64,000 nucleotides of DNA from Hippophae tibetana (lineage: Eukaryota; Streptophyta; Magnoliopsida; Rosales; Elaeagnaceae). Under the pieces are notes generated by a model, which did no database searches, was not told where the DNA came from, and saw only the letters and a program-made list of their open reading frames with translations. Of the stretch, positions 1-9,928 are shown one piece after another (position 1 is the stretch's first letter; each line of letters starts with the position of its first letter). The stretch lies in NCBI GenBank assembly GCA_037013495.1, contig CM072806.1, forward strand, positions 28,150,001 to 28,214,000, written 5' to 3'. Position numbers and translations under genes: made by a program.

Positions 1-12
1 TAGAATGAAGTT

Positions 13-225
13 CCCTCCATCACACTTAAATTGCACAGTCCCCAATGTGCACATATGAATATGAAAGAATAAAAGGAGCCTTGGCACACCACATTTCCTT
101 GTCAAAATCGTGTAATTATTTTTGCCATTTCCCTCCACATTTATTCATCTACAAAAAAAAATATTAGTAAAATAATGTTGGCTTGCCTCCCAATAAGCAT
201 CACATTTAACATCCTTAGCTAGACA
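13..225 (-). other. Conserved post-pol motif pair of an Athila-like element
   Basis: On the minus strand, 224-181 reads as GGATGTTAAATGTGATGC followed by a TTGGGAGGCAAGCC-type segment, and 47-13 reads as CATTGGGGACTGTGCAATTT followed by AAGTGTGATGGAGGG. The same two motifs, in the same order, recur near 38684/38500 and at 60735/60957. They are non-coding and sit just downstream of the integrase. Their role is unknown to me. Confidence 0.6.
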
Positions 226-229
226 GTAT

Positions 230-2640
230 TGTTAGCTCCTTTGGTGCATCCACCAATGTCATCACAACCTTTTCATTTGGTAATTGATCTCCAAGATAGT
301 GCTTTACTCTATGCCTATATTTTTGTTTTCTCTTTCTAAAGCTTAGTATTCTCATAATCATTCCACTGTAGCTCATCTAAATCATTTATTTGTAGCATCC
401 TTTTCTCAATAGTTACCACCATACACATGTTCAATTGTTTCAATGCCTAATATGCTTTATGCTCCAATTCTATTAGGAGGTCACATGCCTTTCCATAGAT
501 TAGCCTATATGGGGTAGTACCAATTGGTGTTTTAAGTTCTATATGCCTATAAAGCGTCATCTAAATTAGAGGCCTAATCCTTTATAGAATTATTAATTGT
601 TTTTCTCCAAGATTCTTTTCACCTCTCTATTGAACACCTTTGCTTGCTCATTTGTTTGGGGATGATAGGGGTAGATTCCTTATGCTTAATTCCATTCGTA
701 GACAATAAACAACTAAAGGCTCTACTGCAAAAGTGACTACCTCTATCACTAATTCCAAACCTAGGAGTTCAAAACCAAGCAAAAATGTTTTCTTCAAAAC
801 TTTCGTGACAACTTTGGCATCACATTTGTTGCTGGCTATAGCTTCTACTCACTTTGACACATAATTCACACCTACTAGTTTGTATTGGTTACCAAATAAT
901 TAAGGGAATGGTCATATAAAGTCAATACCCTAAACATCAAACAATTCCATTCAAGTATAATATTTAGGGGCATCTCATCTCTTTTGAAAATATTACATAT
1001 TCTTTAGCATCTATCACGTGTATTTACATAAAGGTAGGCATCTCTAAATAGTGTAGGCCAAAAAAACCAAATTTAAGTACCTTAGTTGATGTTTTTTTGC
1101 TTCGAAAGTGACCTCCATAGTTTGAGTTGTGGCAATGGTGATGAATGCTTCCAACTTCATCATAAGGGACACATTTTCTCAAAATACCATCACCACATTC
1201 TTTGTAGAGATATGGGTCATCCCAAAAGTATTGTTTTACATCATAGAAAAATTTCTTCTTTTGTTTCCATATGAAGTCAGGTGGAATGATGTTGTGAACT
1301 AGGAAGTTTGCAATGTTTGCATATCATGGGATGTCCATTTGAGCCACTAAAAGAAGTTTCTCATATGGGAAAGATTCCCCAATCACCATATTATCATCCA
1401 TATTAGGTTCCTTATCCAATCTAGATAGATGATCTTCCACCTAATTTTCTGTCACTCTTTTATCAAGGATTTCCAAGCCAAACTCTTGTAGAAAGAGATC
1501 CCATCTGATCAATCTTGGTTTGGCATCCATAATTTTCATGAGATACTTTATTGCATAATGGCCCATGTAGATAGTCACCTTAGTTCCAACCAAATAATAT
1601 CTAAATTTCTCAAAGGCATATACATTGGCTAGGAGTTCCTTCTCTATATTGGCATAATTTAGTTGCGCATAATTGAGCATTTTTCTTGCATAATATATGG
1701 CATGGAACATCTTGTCTCTTTTCTACCCCAAAACAACCCCAATAGCATAATCACTTGCATCACACATGAACTCAAAGGGCTTTGTTCAGTCTGGTGCTAA
1801 CACTAATGTCTCTAGCTCTCTAAATGCCTCTAAACATTTATCATCAAATCTAAGAGGTACGTCTTTTCCTAATAAATTGCACAAGGGTTTAGAAACTTTG
1901 GAAAAATGTTTGATAAATTTATGGTAAAATCTTGCATGCCCTAGAAAACTCCTAACTCCTCTTACACTAGTAGGTGGTTATAGCTTCTCAATAACTTCTA
2001 TCTTAGCTCTATCTACCTCAATACCCTTAGCTGAGATTTTATGGCCTAAGATAATATCCTTATGTACCATGGTGTGAGACTTCTCTCAATTTAAAACCAA
2101 GCTAATTTCTTCACATCTTTGTAACACTGGGGAGAGATAGTGTAAACACTCTTCAAATGTGTTCCCAAAAACTAAGAAGTCATCCATAAAGATCTCTAAA
2201 TGCTTCATCATCATGCAATATTGAAAGCAAAATTTTCATAAGGACATGTGAAGATAGTCTTTTCTTGGTCTTCGGGTGCCACAATGAACTGATTATTGTC
2301 GAAATATCCATCTAAAAGGAAAATGAAGGAATACCAACCTAATCTGTCAAGAATTTGATCTATGAATATGATAGAGAAATGGTCCATCCTTTTAGCTATA
2401 CACACCTTATGAAAATCCATATAGACTCTCCATCCTATGGTAGTCCTTATGGGTATTAACACATTCGACTCATTTATCACCAGTGTGATTCTTCGTTTTT
2501 TCAGTACATATTGGATTGGACTTACCCATTCACTATCTGATACTGGGTAAATAATTCTCATGTTTAACCATTACAATTTATTTCTTCATCACCTCTTTCA
2601 TAATAGGGTTTAATCAACATTATTCATCCTTAGTGGCTTT
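230..2640 (-). pseudogene. Gypsy pol remnant: reverse transcriptase, RNase H, integrase
   Basis: This is a broken polyprotein read from 2640 down to 230. The reverse transcriptase N-terminal half is best seen at 2561-2211, with ISDSEWVSPIQ-like text degraded to PVSDSEWVSPIQYVLKK, then GWRVYMDFHKV, DHFSIIFIDQIL, FLLDGYFDNNQ and APEDQEKTIFTCPYENFAF. The RNase H part at 1710-1441 shows HAIYYARKMLNYAQLNYANI, then KFRYYLVGTKVTIY and AIKYLMKIMDAKPRLIRW. Integrase follows: VEDHLSRL at about 1440, a zinc-binding HHCC-type segment with HHHCHN and YGGHF near 1140-1090, and weaker core text down to about 230. Several stops and frame changes, and mutated catalytic surroundings, make it non-functional. 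Confidence 0.85.
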
Positions 2641-3239
2641 GTTCCATCCTTTAATAATTTTATGCATCTATATGGATGGGCTTATGCCTTTAATGTTGGC
2701 AATAGACCAACCCATAGCTCTTTTGAATTTATTGAGAACCTTAAGTAGTGAATTTTGTTGCTCCATACTTAAACTAGTATAAATTATGACTGGAAGTGTT
2801 TCGTTTGCACCCAAAAATGCATAACGGAGATGGTTTGGTAACAGTTTAAACTCTAACTTAGGTGGCTCTTAATGGATGGTTTAAGCCTAGATCGTGTCTC
2901 AAGATACTCCAAAACCATATTACAATCACAAATTCCATAGCTTCATAATTAAAGTAAGTTAAGTTGTTTTCTGATGAGTTTATTTTATTGTTCATAACAT
3001 CATGTGTTAAATTCTCAAGTATAGGTGGTTATATAGATTTAGTTAAATTATCATTACGAGTGTGTGTGCATAAGTGATTTTCATGCTAATCATCAACAAG
3101 TGTGTTTATAGAATTAATAAGCATATATTCTAAAGCATCACTAGAGCACATGTAACGAAGCATATCAGTGTATAGCTCATTAGTAATATTTACATTAAAT
3201 ATATCACTAATATTATCAGTATTAGAAAATTTAATTGCT

Positions 3240-3660
3240 TTAAAAAAATTAAATGTTACCTATTCATCATGTACTCTCATTGTAAGCTCGCCTTTTTGTA
3301 CAATAATGAGGGTTTTTCTAGTTGCTAAAAATGGATGACCAAGTATGATAGAAAAGTCTTCTATGTCTAGTATAATAAAATCTGTTGGAAAGATAATTTT
3401 TTCCCACTTTTACTAGCACACCTTCTACCACACCCCAAGGTCACTTGATTGACCTATCCACCATTTCCAATTTTCCTGAAGTGGGTTTGGCTTCAACAAC
3501 CCTTAATCTCTTGAAAAATGATAATGGTATAAGTTTAATGCTTGTACCCAAGTCACATAGTGCATTGCCAAATTATGTATTCCCAATTGTGCAAGGGATG
3601 TCAACACTACCAAATATTTCATTTTTTGTGGTATTTTTCTATTAAGGATGACACTACAAC
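3240..3660 (-). pseudogene. Gypsy aspartic protease remnant
   Basis: On the minus strand a gypsy protease C-terminal region is readable across frameshifts: RPWGVVEGVLVKVG near 3440-3400, an FYHTW/SIILGHPFLATRKT-type stretch near 3360-3310, and KGELTMRVHDE near 3300-3265. The segment between the protease and the reverse transcriptase (about 3240-2640) is degraded linker with no readable domain. The neighbours, pol downstream and gag upstream beyond a solo LTR, fix its place in the same element. Confidence 0.65.
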
Positions 3661-4769
3661 CTTCAGTCAAGGTTATTGTCTCATTATTTTGAAGCCTTAT
3701 TTTCTTTAGATTGGATGTCCTTTATGAATTTGGTATATGAAGGAATTTATTCAAGTCCATCTGCAAATTGTATATTTATGTGTAGCTTCTTAAATACATC
3801 CAAGAATTTTGAAAACTACGTGTCTAACTTTTTCTTTCGGAGTCTTTGAGAGAAAGGTGCGTTGGACCTTTGAATTTTCTTCTAAAGTTTTACCACTTAT
3901 CGAGGCTATTACTTTACAATGATTTTTACCCTCTTGGATTTACTTCTATGTTGCTTGGAAGGTTACCTTGGGACCTTTGACTTATGGTTTAGGCAAGTTT
4001 CCTATTGTCTTTTTAAGAGAACATAAAAACGTGCAAGTATACACGGTCACAAGTAATAAAATTGAGAAGTAAAATTATTGTTCCCACGGAGATTAGTCAC
4101 TGTAGCTTGCCAAGTACTAAAATTATTTCACTATGATTTTATCCAAATAAACGAAAATTGATTGGAGTTTAACAAATTAAGAGTTTTACAACAATAGATA
4201 AGAAAATTCTAGGATTATAGTTTTTACCAAATTAATCCACTCGAATCATATTATTTTCTCTTGATTTATATTTTTTGTAAATTTAATTTGTCAACCAAGA
4301 ACTTCTAATTTTATCCATACATCTCTTATGAGCTCCATATAGACACATCTTGTTAAAATAATTCACTATATTACTATGAGAATTAAATTCACCAAGATTC
4401 ATTAAGTTCAAAGTTCTCAAATAGTCACACGTAAAATAAAGGTATATTCCTATCACTTATATATATATGTTATTCTATCCATGACCAATACACAAAAATG
4501 CCTCTTCCAAGTTTATTTAAGTGCCACGGATCAATTGATAAACATTTCAATAATCAAAAGTATTAAGCACAAATAGAATAAACAAATTAAAAATCTCATA
4601 AATCTTTCAAAAATAATTTATTCAAGCTTCATAAATTTAGCTAAAACGCAACCCTATAAAAATTAAATTACTTCATAAACAAAATTAAAATTACAGAATT
4701 TAAGGAATATTAACCGAAGAACAACAAAAGAAAATTAGAATTTTATCATCTCTACTCTCTAAATTTTTG

Positions 4770-4817
4770 GCACACGTAGAACACAATAGAAGCCAAAAAT
4801 GGCTTATGCGTGTTCCA
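4770..4817 (-). other. Leader hairpin, copy in the solo LTR
   Basis: An imperfect inverted repeat built round AGAAGCCA/TGGCTT lies 40-90 bp downstream of the TATA box at 4861-4868, in LTR orientation. Equivalent hairpins lie at 59732-59773 and 63322-63366. Confidence 0.6.
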
Positions 4818-5104
4818 TAGTCCAAGTCTCCAACCTCCTTAATTTTTCGCAATAATATTCTATTTATAGCCCAAACACTCTAAAAAATACATCATAAAAT
4901 ATATATTTTTACACACGCGATTACATCGAAAATCATAATTAATACACGCGTGGGAGACACAATTCTTGAGACACGTAGACATGCGTGTAAAATGTTGTGA
5001 CAATTGGTGCAAATCCCGTGGACATCGTGCACATTTCTAGATTTTTTATTTCAAACCATGCATGCCATGTGTCAGCATCTGATTGGCTGCAAGAGACAAC
5101 GAGA

Positions 5105-5426
5105 CACGTGGTAGCCTTTCATACGCTGTGAAGAGAGGGCACACGAGGACCGCGTCACAGGGGATAAATGCTTTCGTAGACACGTGGGGGACGTAGACAC
5201 AGTTGGAAATATGCACTGTTTCCGTGTTTTTATTTTACAAACTTATGCCACGTGTCATCATCTGATTTGTTGAAATAATAATAGAGGTATGTGGCATATT
5301 CCTATTCGGTATACTAGGAGGGCACATGAATTTTACATGGAACGCATCGCACAGGAAATTGCCTATGTAGTAGACACGTGGGCCCCACTCAGTCCACTCA
5401 CCTATGTCACATGTGCATCTCACGTG
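5105..5426 (-). promoter_or_regulatory. CACGTG (G-box) cluster in solo LTR U3
   Basis: Five CACGTG hexamers occur at 5105, 5181, 5249, 5375 and 5421, 240-560 bp upstream of the LTR TATA box. CACGTG is the core bound by plant bZIP and bHLH factors, including ABA-response factors. Related LTRs on the right of the window keep the same kind of cluster. Confidence 0.65.
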
Positions 5427-5828
5427 CCTGATCGTCACCGTTGATTTCTGATCTGACGGTGCATGGAGAATAGGTGCGCGTGATCTTCTTTCCTATGCAA
5501 AAAAAAAATTTCATTTAATTACTTTTTAGCCCTCAAATTTAATTCAAATTAATTTTTAAACTTTTGTTAATTGTAATTAAGCCCTTTTCTAATTTAAATT
5601 AACTTTTAAACTTTCGTTAATTGCAATTAAGCCCTATTTTAATTCAAATTATATTTTCAAACATTTATTAATTGCAATTAAGTCCTTTTTCGATTCACAT
5701 TTTTTAATTTTCTTAAAAAATAAATAGTAAATATTAATTTAATTAATTAAAATTTATTAAATATATCAAGAACATAGCAATTATAATTAATAAAATGGAC
5801 AAAATAACTGTATAATATACAATTATCA

Positions 5829-6386
5829 TTTCCTCATTTAGATCTCCAAATTTTGGATAGAAGCCTTATTGTTGGACTCTATGCGATCCACTTTTGTATT
5901 TATTGAATGGATGAAGTCTTTCATCATTACCATTAAAGAACTTGTGTTGTTCTCACTAGGTTTCTTTTTCACCTGGGCTTGTAGCTGTTGAAAACCTTTT
6001 GGTGGGAAGGGTTGATGATTGAATTGATTATCACCCTCATTGTTGTTATTTTTCCATGATAAATTTGGGTCGTTTCTCTATTCTGGATTGTATGTGCTTG
6101 GGTATGGATTTCTTTTATGGTTTTGATTGTTGAGATAACTTACTACTTCAGGAAAGTTTCCATATGCCTCACTAGAGCGAGGTCCATTGCAATAATCACA
6201 CACTATAAATGGACTTTGTACTATATACACTTGCACTGCCACCATCTACCTTCTTAGTTAAACCTAACAATATAGCATTTTTTAAGCTTACAATGCTAAT
6301 ATGATACCTACATCTACTAATTTAACCATTCTTTTTGGGTTGAGCCTATCAATAGGCCATTGGTAATTATTGGAAGTAGTGTAAAG
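5829..6386 (-). pseudogene. Gypsy gag remnant, C-terminal part with CCHC-like knuckle
   Basis: Minus-strand reading gives NNYQWPIDRLNPKR at about 6370-6320, then a degraded CDYCNGPRSSEAYGNFPEVV segment at about 6200-6150, where only part of the zinc knuckle remains, then NPYPSTYNPE, RNDPNLSW and a glutamine/asparagine-rich tail with KKPSENNTSSLMVMMKDF. It continues the gag of 8322-8960; the join lies exactly at the GCTTC duplication of the solo LTR at 6392-8316. A start and several stops are missing or premature, so it is non-coding today. Confidence 0.7.
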
Positions 6387-7672
6387 GCTTCTGATGGGCG
6401 AAAACCGGCATCGCCAATTCTTGCCAATACTTTAGTTTTAATATTTATAAAACTCTCGCAAGTGCACGAATCATTTCATAGAAAATGATAAGTATACTCC
6501 CAAGGTCGATCTAAGGAAGGAATATGTGTGGTTTTTAATTTATTATTCAAACTTTTAAAAACGAAATTAAATCCTAAACATCCTGTCACTATATTTTGGG
6601 TTTTGTATTTTAATCTACTTACATAAAAATAAACATAGATTCAATAAACATTTATGCAAATTTTATCTTTTATAATGGTGGAGTATTTATGGATATAATA
6701 ACTAAGTTAATTATGCTTGCTCATATTATCTAGGTTATTAAAGATATGAATTGATATTTATTGATTCTCCCTTTTTTGTATGAATACCACCTTTGGTGGG
6801 GTTAGATATTCTTTGTTAACTAAACAAATCAATTAACACCTATGGGTGGGGTTGATAACTAATTTTCTTAATTAAATTAATTCCTTTTTCTAAGAGATTG
6901 AAAATGAACCATTTAAAGGCCACTTTTGGTGGGGTTAGACAGTTTAAACTTTATTCAAGGTGTCCAAATTAAACCTAAGAATTTAGTTATCCGAGTACTA
7001 ACTTTCAAGTTTTAAAACCACTACCGAAAACATGTTGTCAATACATTTTCAGATAATAATTCTTATAAAAACTTTTGAAATAGAGCTTCACTCTAACTAC
7101 CGGGCGATTATACCATCAAATAAAAGAGCACTTCTCTAAATCAGACCGGATAACTAAACCTTAAAATCTAATTTTCAGGTTTAAGTTTGTAATGAAAAAT
7201 AATATATTTCTCTCTAACATTCTTAATATAAAATCTTGAATAAATACAAAATCAATTCATTTTAGAGATTTTCACCTATTTAATATTTCTCAAGCATAGC
7301 AACGTTATTATTACATCATGTTTACTAAACAACCAACACAGTTAAATTTAATCACAGACAAATTAAATATAACATGTAAGAATAAAGCATAAAAAATAAC
7401 TGTAAAGAAAATAAAATCCTTATAGAACTTCGACGCTATTCCCGTTGCTGGAAAACCTCCAAGCAGAATTTGCACTTCCATTTATTGAATCAAAAAGCTA
7501 AAAAATTACATAAACATAACTAGTTCTTCCCAAAAAGGGAAGAACTCTAAAACTAAGAGAAATTAACTAAAAACTAAGAAAAACTAAAAATCTAAGAAAA
7601 GAGAGAAAGAAAGAAGAGAGAAGTGTGTTTTTGAGGTGTTGAAGGTGTCTTTTGAAGTGAAGGGAAGAGGGG

Positions 7673-7798
7673 TATTTATAGATGAGGATGGAGAGAAAAA
7701 ATGAGTAAAAAAAATGTTAAAAAAATGTAAAAACGCGTAATAGAAATGCTAAGGTCATTGATGACGTCAGCATGACGTCATGGGGGCGGCTGCACGTG
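7673..7798 (-). promoter_or_regulatory. LTR promoter: TATA box with ACGT-core boxes
   Basis: Minus-strand TATAAATA (7680-7673) lies about 85 bp downstream of two TGACGTCA palindromes (7762-7769, 7773-7780) and about 115 bp downstream of a CACGTG (7793-7798). Two TGACG motifs start 11 bp apart, one base short of the 12-bp spacing of the as-1 element bound by TGA-type bZIP factors. Confidence 0.6.
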
Positions 7799-7831
7799 AA
7801 AAATGGGGCGAAACGGTCGTCGGCGTGCGCG

Positions 7832-7955
7832 GATGAACAGTAGCCGCGCGCAGTTTGGCGCAGATGAACAGTAGCCGTGCGCAGCTTGGCGCAGAGGAAC
7901 AGTAGCCGCGCGCAGCTTGGTGCATATGCACAGTAGCCGCGTGCAGCTTGGTGCG
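7832..7955. repeat. 31-bp GC-rich minisatellite, four units
   Basis: Four units start at 7832, 7863, 7894 and 7925. Each contains ACAGTAGCCG and ends in a CAGYTTGGYGCA-type segment. The base composition is strikingly GC- and CpG-rich against an AT-rich background. Long antisense ORFs here are only a product of the lack of stops in GC-rich sequence. Confidence 0.92.
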
Positions 7956-8321
7956 GGATTGCGCGGCTGGGAGGCGCTGCTGTGCACGCGGCTCGGCGCG
8001 GCTGGGAGGTGTGGCGGCGCGTTTTCTCCTTTTTGACATTTTTGACCTTTTTGACCCATTTTGTCCAATTTTCGCATATTTGTTGACCTTTCCTCATTTA
8101 TTTATTAATATATTTGTGATGTATTGCTTCCAGTATTTCTCTTTGAGTCTTTAAGTTACGTTTTTAAGCCAAAATTCCTGAAAAACAATAAAAATACCTG
8201 TGATTCCGAAAAAGACAAATATATATAAATATATGATAAAACATATAAATATATATTTTTAATCAATTAATGTGCATAAAATCATGGTTATTTTAGTACT
8301 TTTTGAGCACTCATCAGCTTC

Positions 8322-8960
8322 CTCTTTAGTTTTACTCATTAAAGCTCCTCTAGCTGCAACATCAACTATGGTCTGTGGTTTCTTCATTAATCCATTATAA
8401 AATGTTTGCACTTACAACCTAGTAGGAAGACCATGGTGTGGGAATCTTCTTAAAAACTATTTGTAGTACTCACAAGATTCATAAAGTGATTACCCTTCAA
8501 ATTGTTGAAAAGATGTGATGTCGTTTATTAGCTTAACTATCTTTGAATGTGGGAAGTACTTTGCTAAAGAATTCTGAGCCAATTGACCCCATGTAGCGAT
8601 TGACTAAGTAGATAGTGCTTGTAAACAAGCCTTAGCCTTATCTCTTAGAAATAAAGGAAACAAGCGAAGAAAAATTGTATCATTTAATACATTTTTCATC
8701 TTGAAGGTGTCATATATTTCCAAGAATGAAGTCAAGTGAAGATTTAGGTCATTGTCCACTAACCTTCCAAATTGATTTTCCTATTTGAATGACACCTGGC
8801 TTAAGTTCAAATTTGTTAGCATTGGTTCACGATCTATTAACAAATCATTGAGCTTCATCTACTTATGAGACTATAAAATCCCTTAAAGGTTTAAGAACCA
8901 CAGTACCACATTTATCCCTTATTCTGCCATAACCCTTGATCGATCTTATGCTAACCATTC
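8322..8960 (-). pseudogene. Gypsy gag remnant, N-terminal/central part
   Basis: Reading the minus strand from about 8960: FLEIYDTFKMKNVLNDTI, RLFPLFLRDKAKACLQAL, ATWGQLAQNSLAKYFPHSK, LINDITSFQQFEG, then FLRRFPHHGLPTRL, VQTFYNGLMKKPQTIVDVAA and ending KTKEEA at 8322. This is the retrotransposon gag (capsid) domain typical of Athila/Tat elements. Stops interrupt it in the linker between YESCEYYK and FLRRFPH and elsewhere. It continues at 6386 beyond the solo LTR. Confidence 0.8.
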
Positions 8961-9101
8961 CTTTCTAAAGTGGAGTAAGGTTCTCTTTATTTTTGTATCA
9001 AAAGGTACATGATTTTCACCTGTCAATCACTAAAACAAAAACTAAAAGCTCCAAACTAGTATAATAATAATCGTTATCGATATTTGTTACAAGTACCAAA
9101 C

Positions 9102-9119
9102 TCCCCGACAATGGCACCA
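9102..9119 (-). other. Primer-binding site, tRNA-Asp type, diverged
   Basis: The minus strand reads TGGTGCCATTGTCGGGGA, matching the plant tRNA-Asp 3' end (TGGCGCCGTTGCCGGGGA) except at three positions. It adjoins the end of the partial LTR at 9120-9676. Confidence 0.75.
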
Positions 9120-9676
9120 AAAACTTAACACGTTAACTGCAAGTATATGGGTCGTGTGAGTAATATAATGTACCTAAGTATGTATATCAATCCCATAAGG
9201 AGTTGTGTAACTTAAAATCGAGTAGTATTATAATTATTATGAATACCATTTGGACAATAGAAAATTATAAAAACTGAAAAAATAAATGAGAAGTAATTTT
9301 AAGTAACAAGACTCAACAACTACGAAGATGTATGAGAAAATGACCTAGAAATCTTACCAAACAATTAAATGATTCTATTAAATCTATTTAATTTCCTCTA
9401 TATATTAATTGTTGGCCAGACAATTAATAGCATAAAAATCAGATTAAATAATATACTTAAATTGAAATCAAAATTTATATAAAATATTAGATCATTACCT
9501 ATATAAAATTGGGTTCACAAGACCCCTATATTAATAAATTAGCTAGACATAATTAAGCTCATAAAGCTTCAATTTTCCATAAAGAAAGATAAAAACTACT
9601 AAAGAATGGAGAAGCATAAGAGATACACTCACTCTCTTGATTTGTGGCACTAATGTTCTCTTGAATCTTCACAAAA
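9120..9676 (-). mobile_element. Partial 5' LTR of the left gypsy element
   Basis: Sequence from 9120 to about 9676 is similar to the solo LTR at 13500-15045 (shared blocks around AACAATTAATAGYATAAAA and TCTTGAATCTYYACMAAA). The full solo LTR is 1546 bp, so about 1 kb of the 5' end is missing here. At about 9676 the sequence switches to the end of a copia-type LTR. Confidence 0.7.
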
Positions 9677-9879
9677 TTGGTTCGGTGGACTGGTGGTTTT
9701 TCTCTTTAGGTCATTGGGATGTCCTAGGTTGTTTCCACTAAAAAAATCTTTTGTGTTGATATTTTTATTTCTACATTACTTTACGTACATGTGATTGGTT
9801 ATTTGGCCACTTATGAAATTTTAATTTACCATACTTTTCTAACTATATATTTAGATTCATAACTAAAGGAACTCTCATT

Positions 9880-9892
9880 TGGTATCAATGCA
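9880..9892 (+). other. Primer-binding site, initiator-Met tRNA type, diverged
   Basis: TGGTATCAATGCA keeps the TGGTATCA start of the copia primer-binding site (usual TGGTATCAGAGC) and follows an LTR end. The gag start lies 36 bp downstream. Confidence 0.6.
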
Positions 9893-9928
9893 ATCACTAT
9901 ATACACTTAGTGTGACTAGGACCTTATT

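Larger units (their letters stand above)
4003..5828 (-). mobile_element. Solo LTR of the Athila-derived family, with TTTCC target duplication
   Basis: This 1826-bp LTR is flanked by a perfect 5-bp duplication, TTTCC at 3998-4002 and 5829-5833. It interrupts the gypsy element between its gag and protease regions. It is the reverse-complement relative of the two LTRs at 58623-60533 and 62151-64000: shared features are the terminal TGATAACTGTAT-type start (here the right end), a CACGTG-rich U3, a TATA box, and a hairpin in the leader. The canonical TG at its left end has mutated to TA. No internal element sequence remains, so it most likely arose by LTR-LTR recombination. TATA is TATTTATA at 4861-4868 on the plus strand. 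Confidence 0.9.
6392..8316 (-). mobile_element. Solo LTR with GCTTC target duplication inside gypsy gag
   Basis: This 1925-bp LTR begins TGATGGGCG and ends GCACTCATCA on the plus strand. It is flanked by perfect GCTTC copies at 6387-6391 and 8317-8321. The gag frame on either side (KTKEEA before, NNYQWPIDR after) shows the insertion point. The LTR reads on the minus strand. It holds a TATA box (7673-7680), paired TGACGTCA boxes (7762-7780), a CACGTG box (7793-7798) and a GC-rich 31-bp tandem repeat (7832-7955). Related LTRs lie at 20871-21924/29783-29995, 35780-37082, 45387-47091 and 58330-58622. Confidence 0.93.
1..9676 (-). mobile_element. Athila/Tat-like Ty3/gypsy element, 5' part, truncated by the window edge
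   Basis: Read on the minus strand, the parts follow gypsy order: partial 5' LTR (9676-9120), tRNA-Asp-type primer-binding site (9119-9102), gag (8960-8322 and 6386-5829), protease (about 3660-3240), reverse transcriptase (about 2640-1800), RNase H (about 1800-1440), integrase (1440-230) and a post-pol motif (225-13). Two solo LTRs inserted later (4003-5828, 6392-8316) and must be removed to see this order. All coding parts have stops and frameshifts. The 3' LTR should lie left of position 1. The 5' LTR is cut at about 9676, where copia-type LTR sequence begins. Placement in Athila/Tat rests on the integrase text and the conserved post-pol motif; a related gypsy lineage is possible. Confidence 0.8.

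Noticed and set aside
3445..3645. Plus-strand 66-codon ORF
   Set aside because: It is antisense to the gypsy gag/protease region and only looks protein-like for that reason.
7832..7955. CRISPR-like direct repeats
   Set aside because: The units are contiguous 31-bp tandem copies without unique spacers, in a plant LTR.
7717..8154. Several overlapping ORFs of 68-126 codons on both strands
   Set aside because: They arise from the GC-rich 31-bp minisatellite in a solo LTR, where stop codons are rare. The repeated Ala/Arg/Cys text simply mirrors the repeat, and no family is recognisable.
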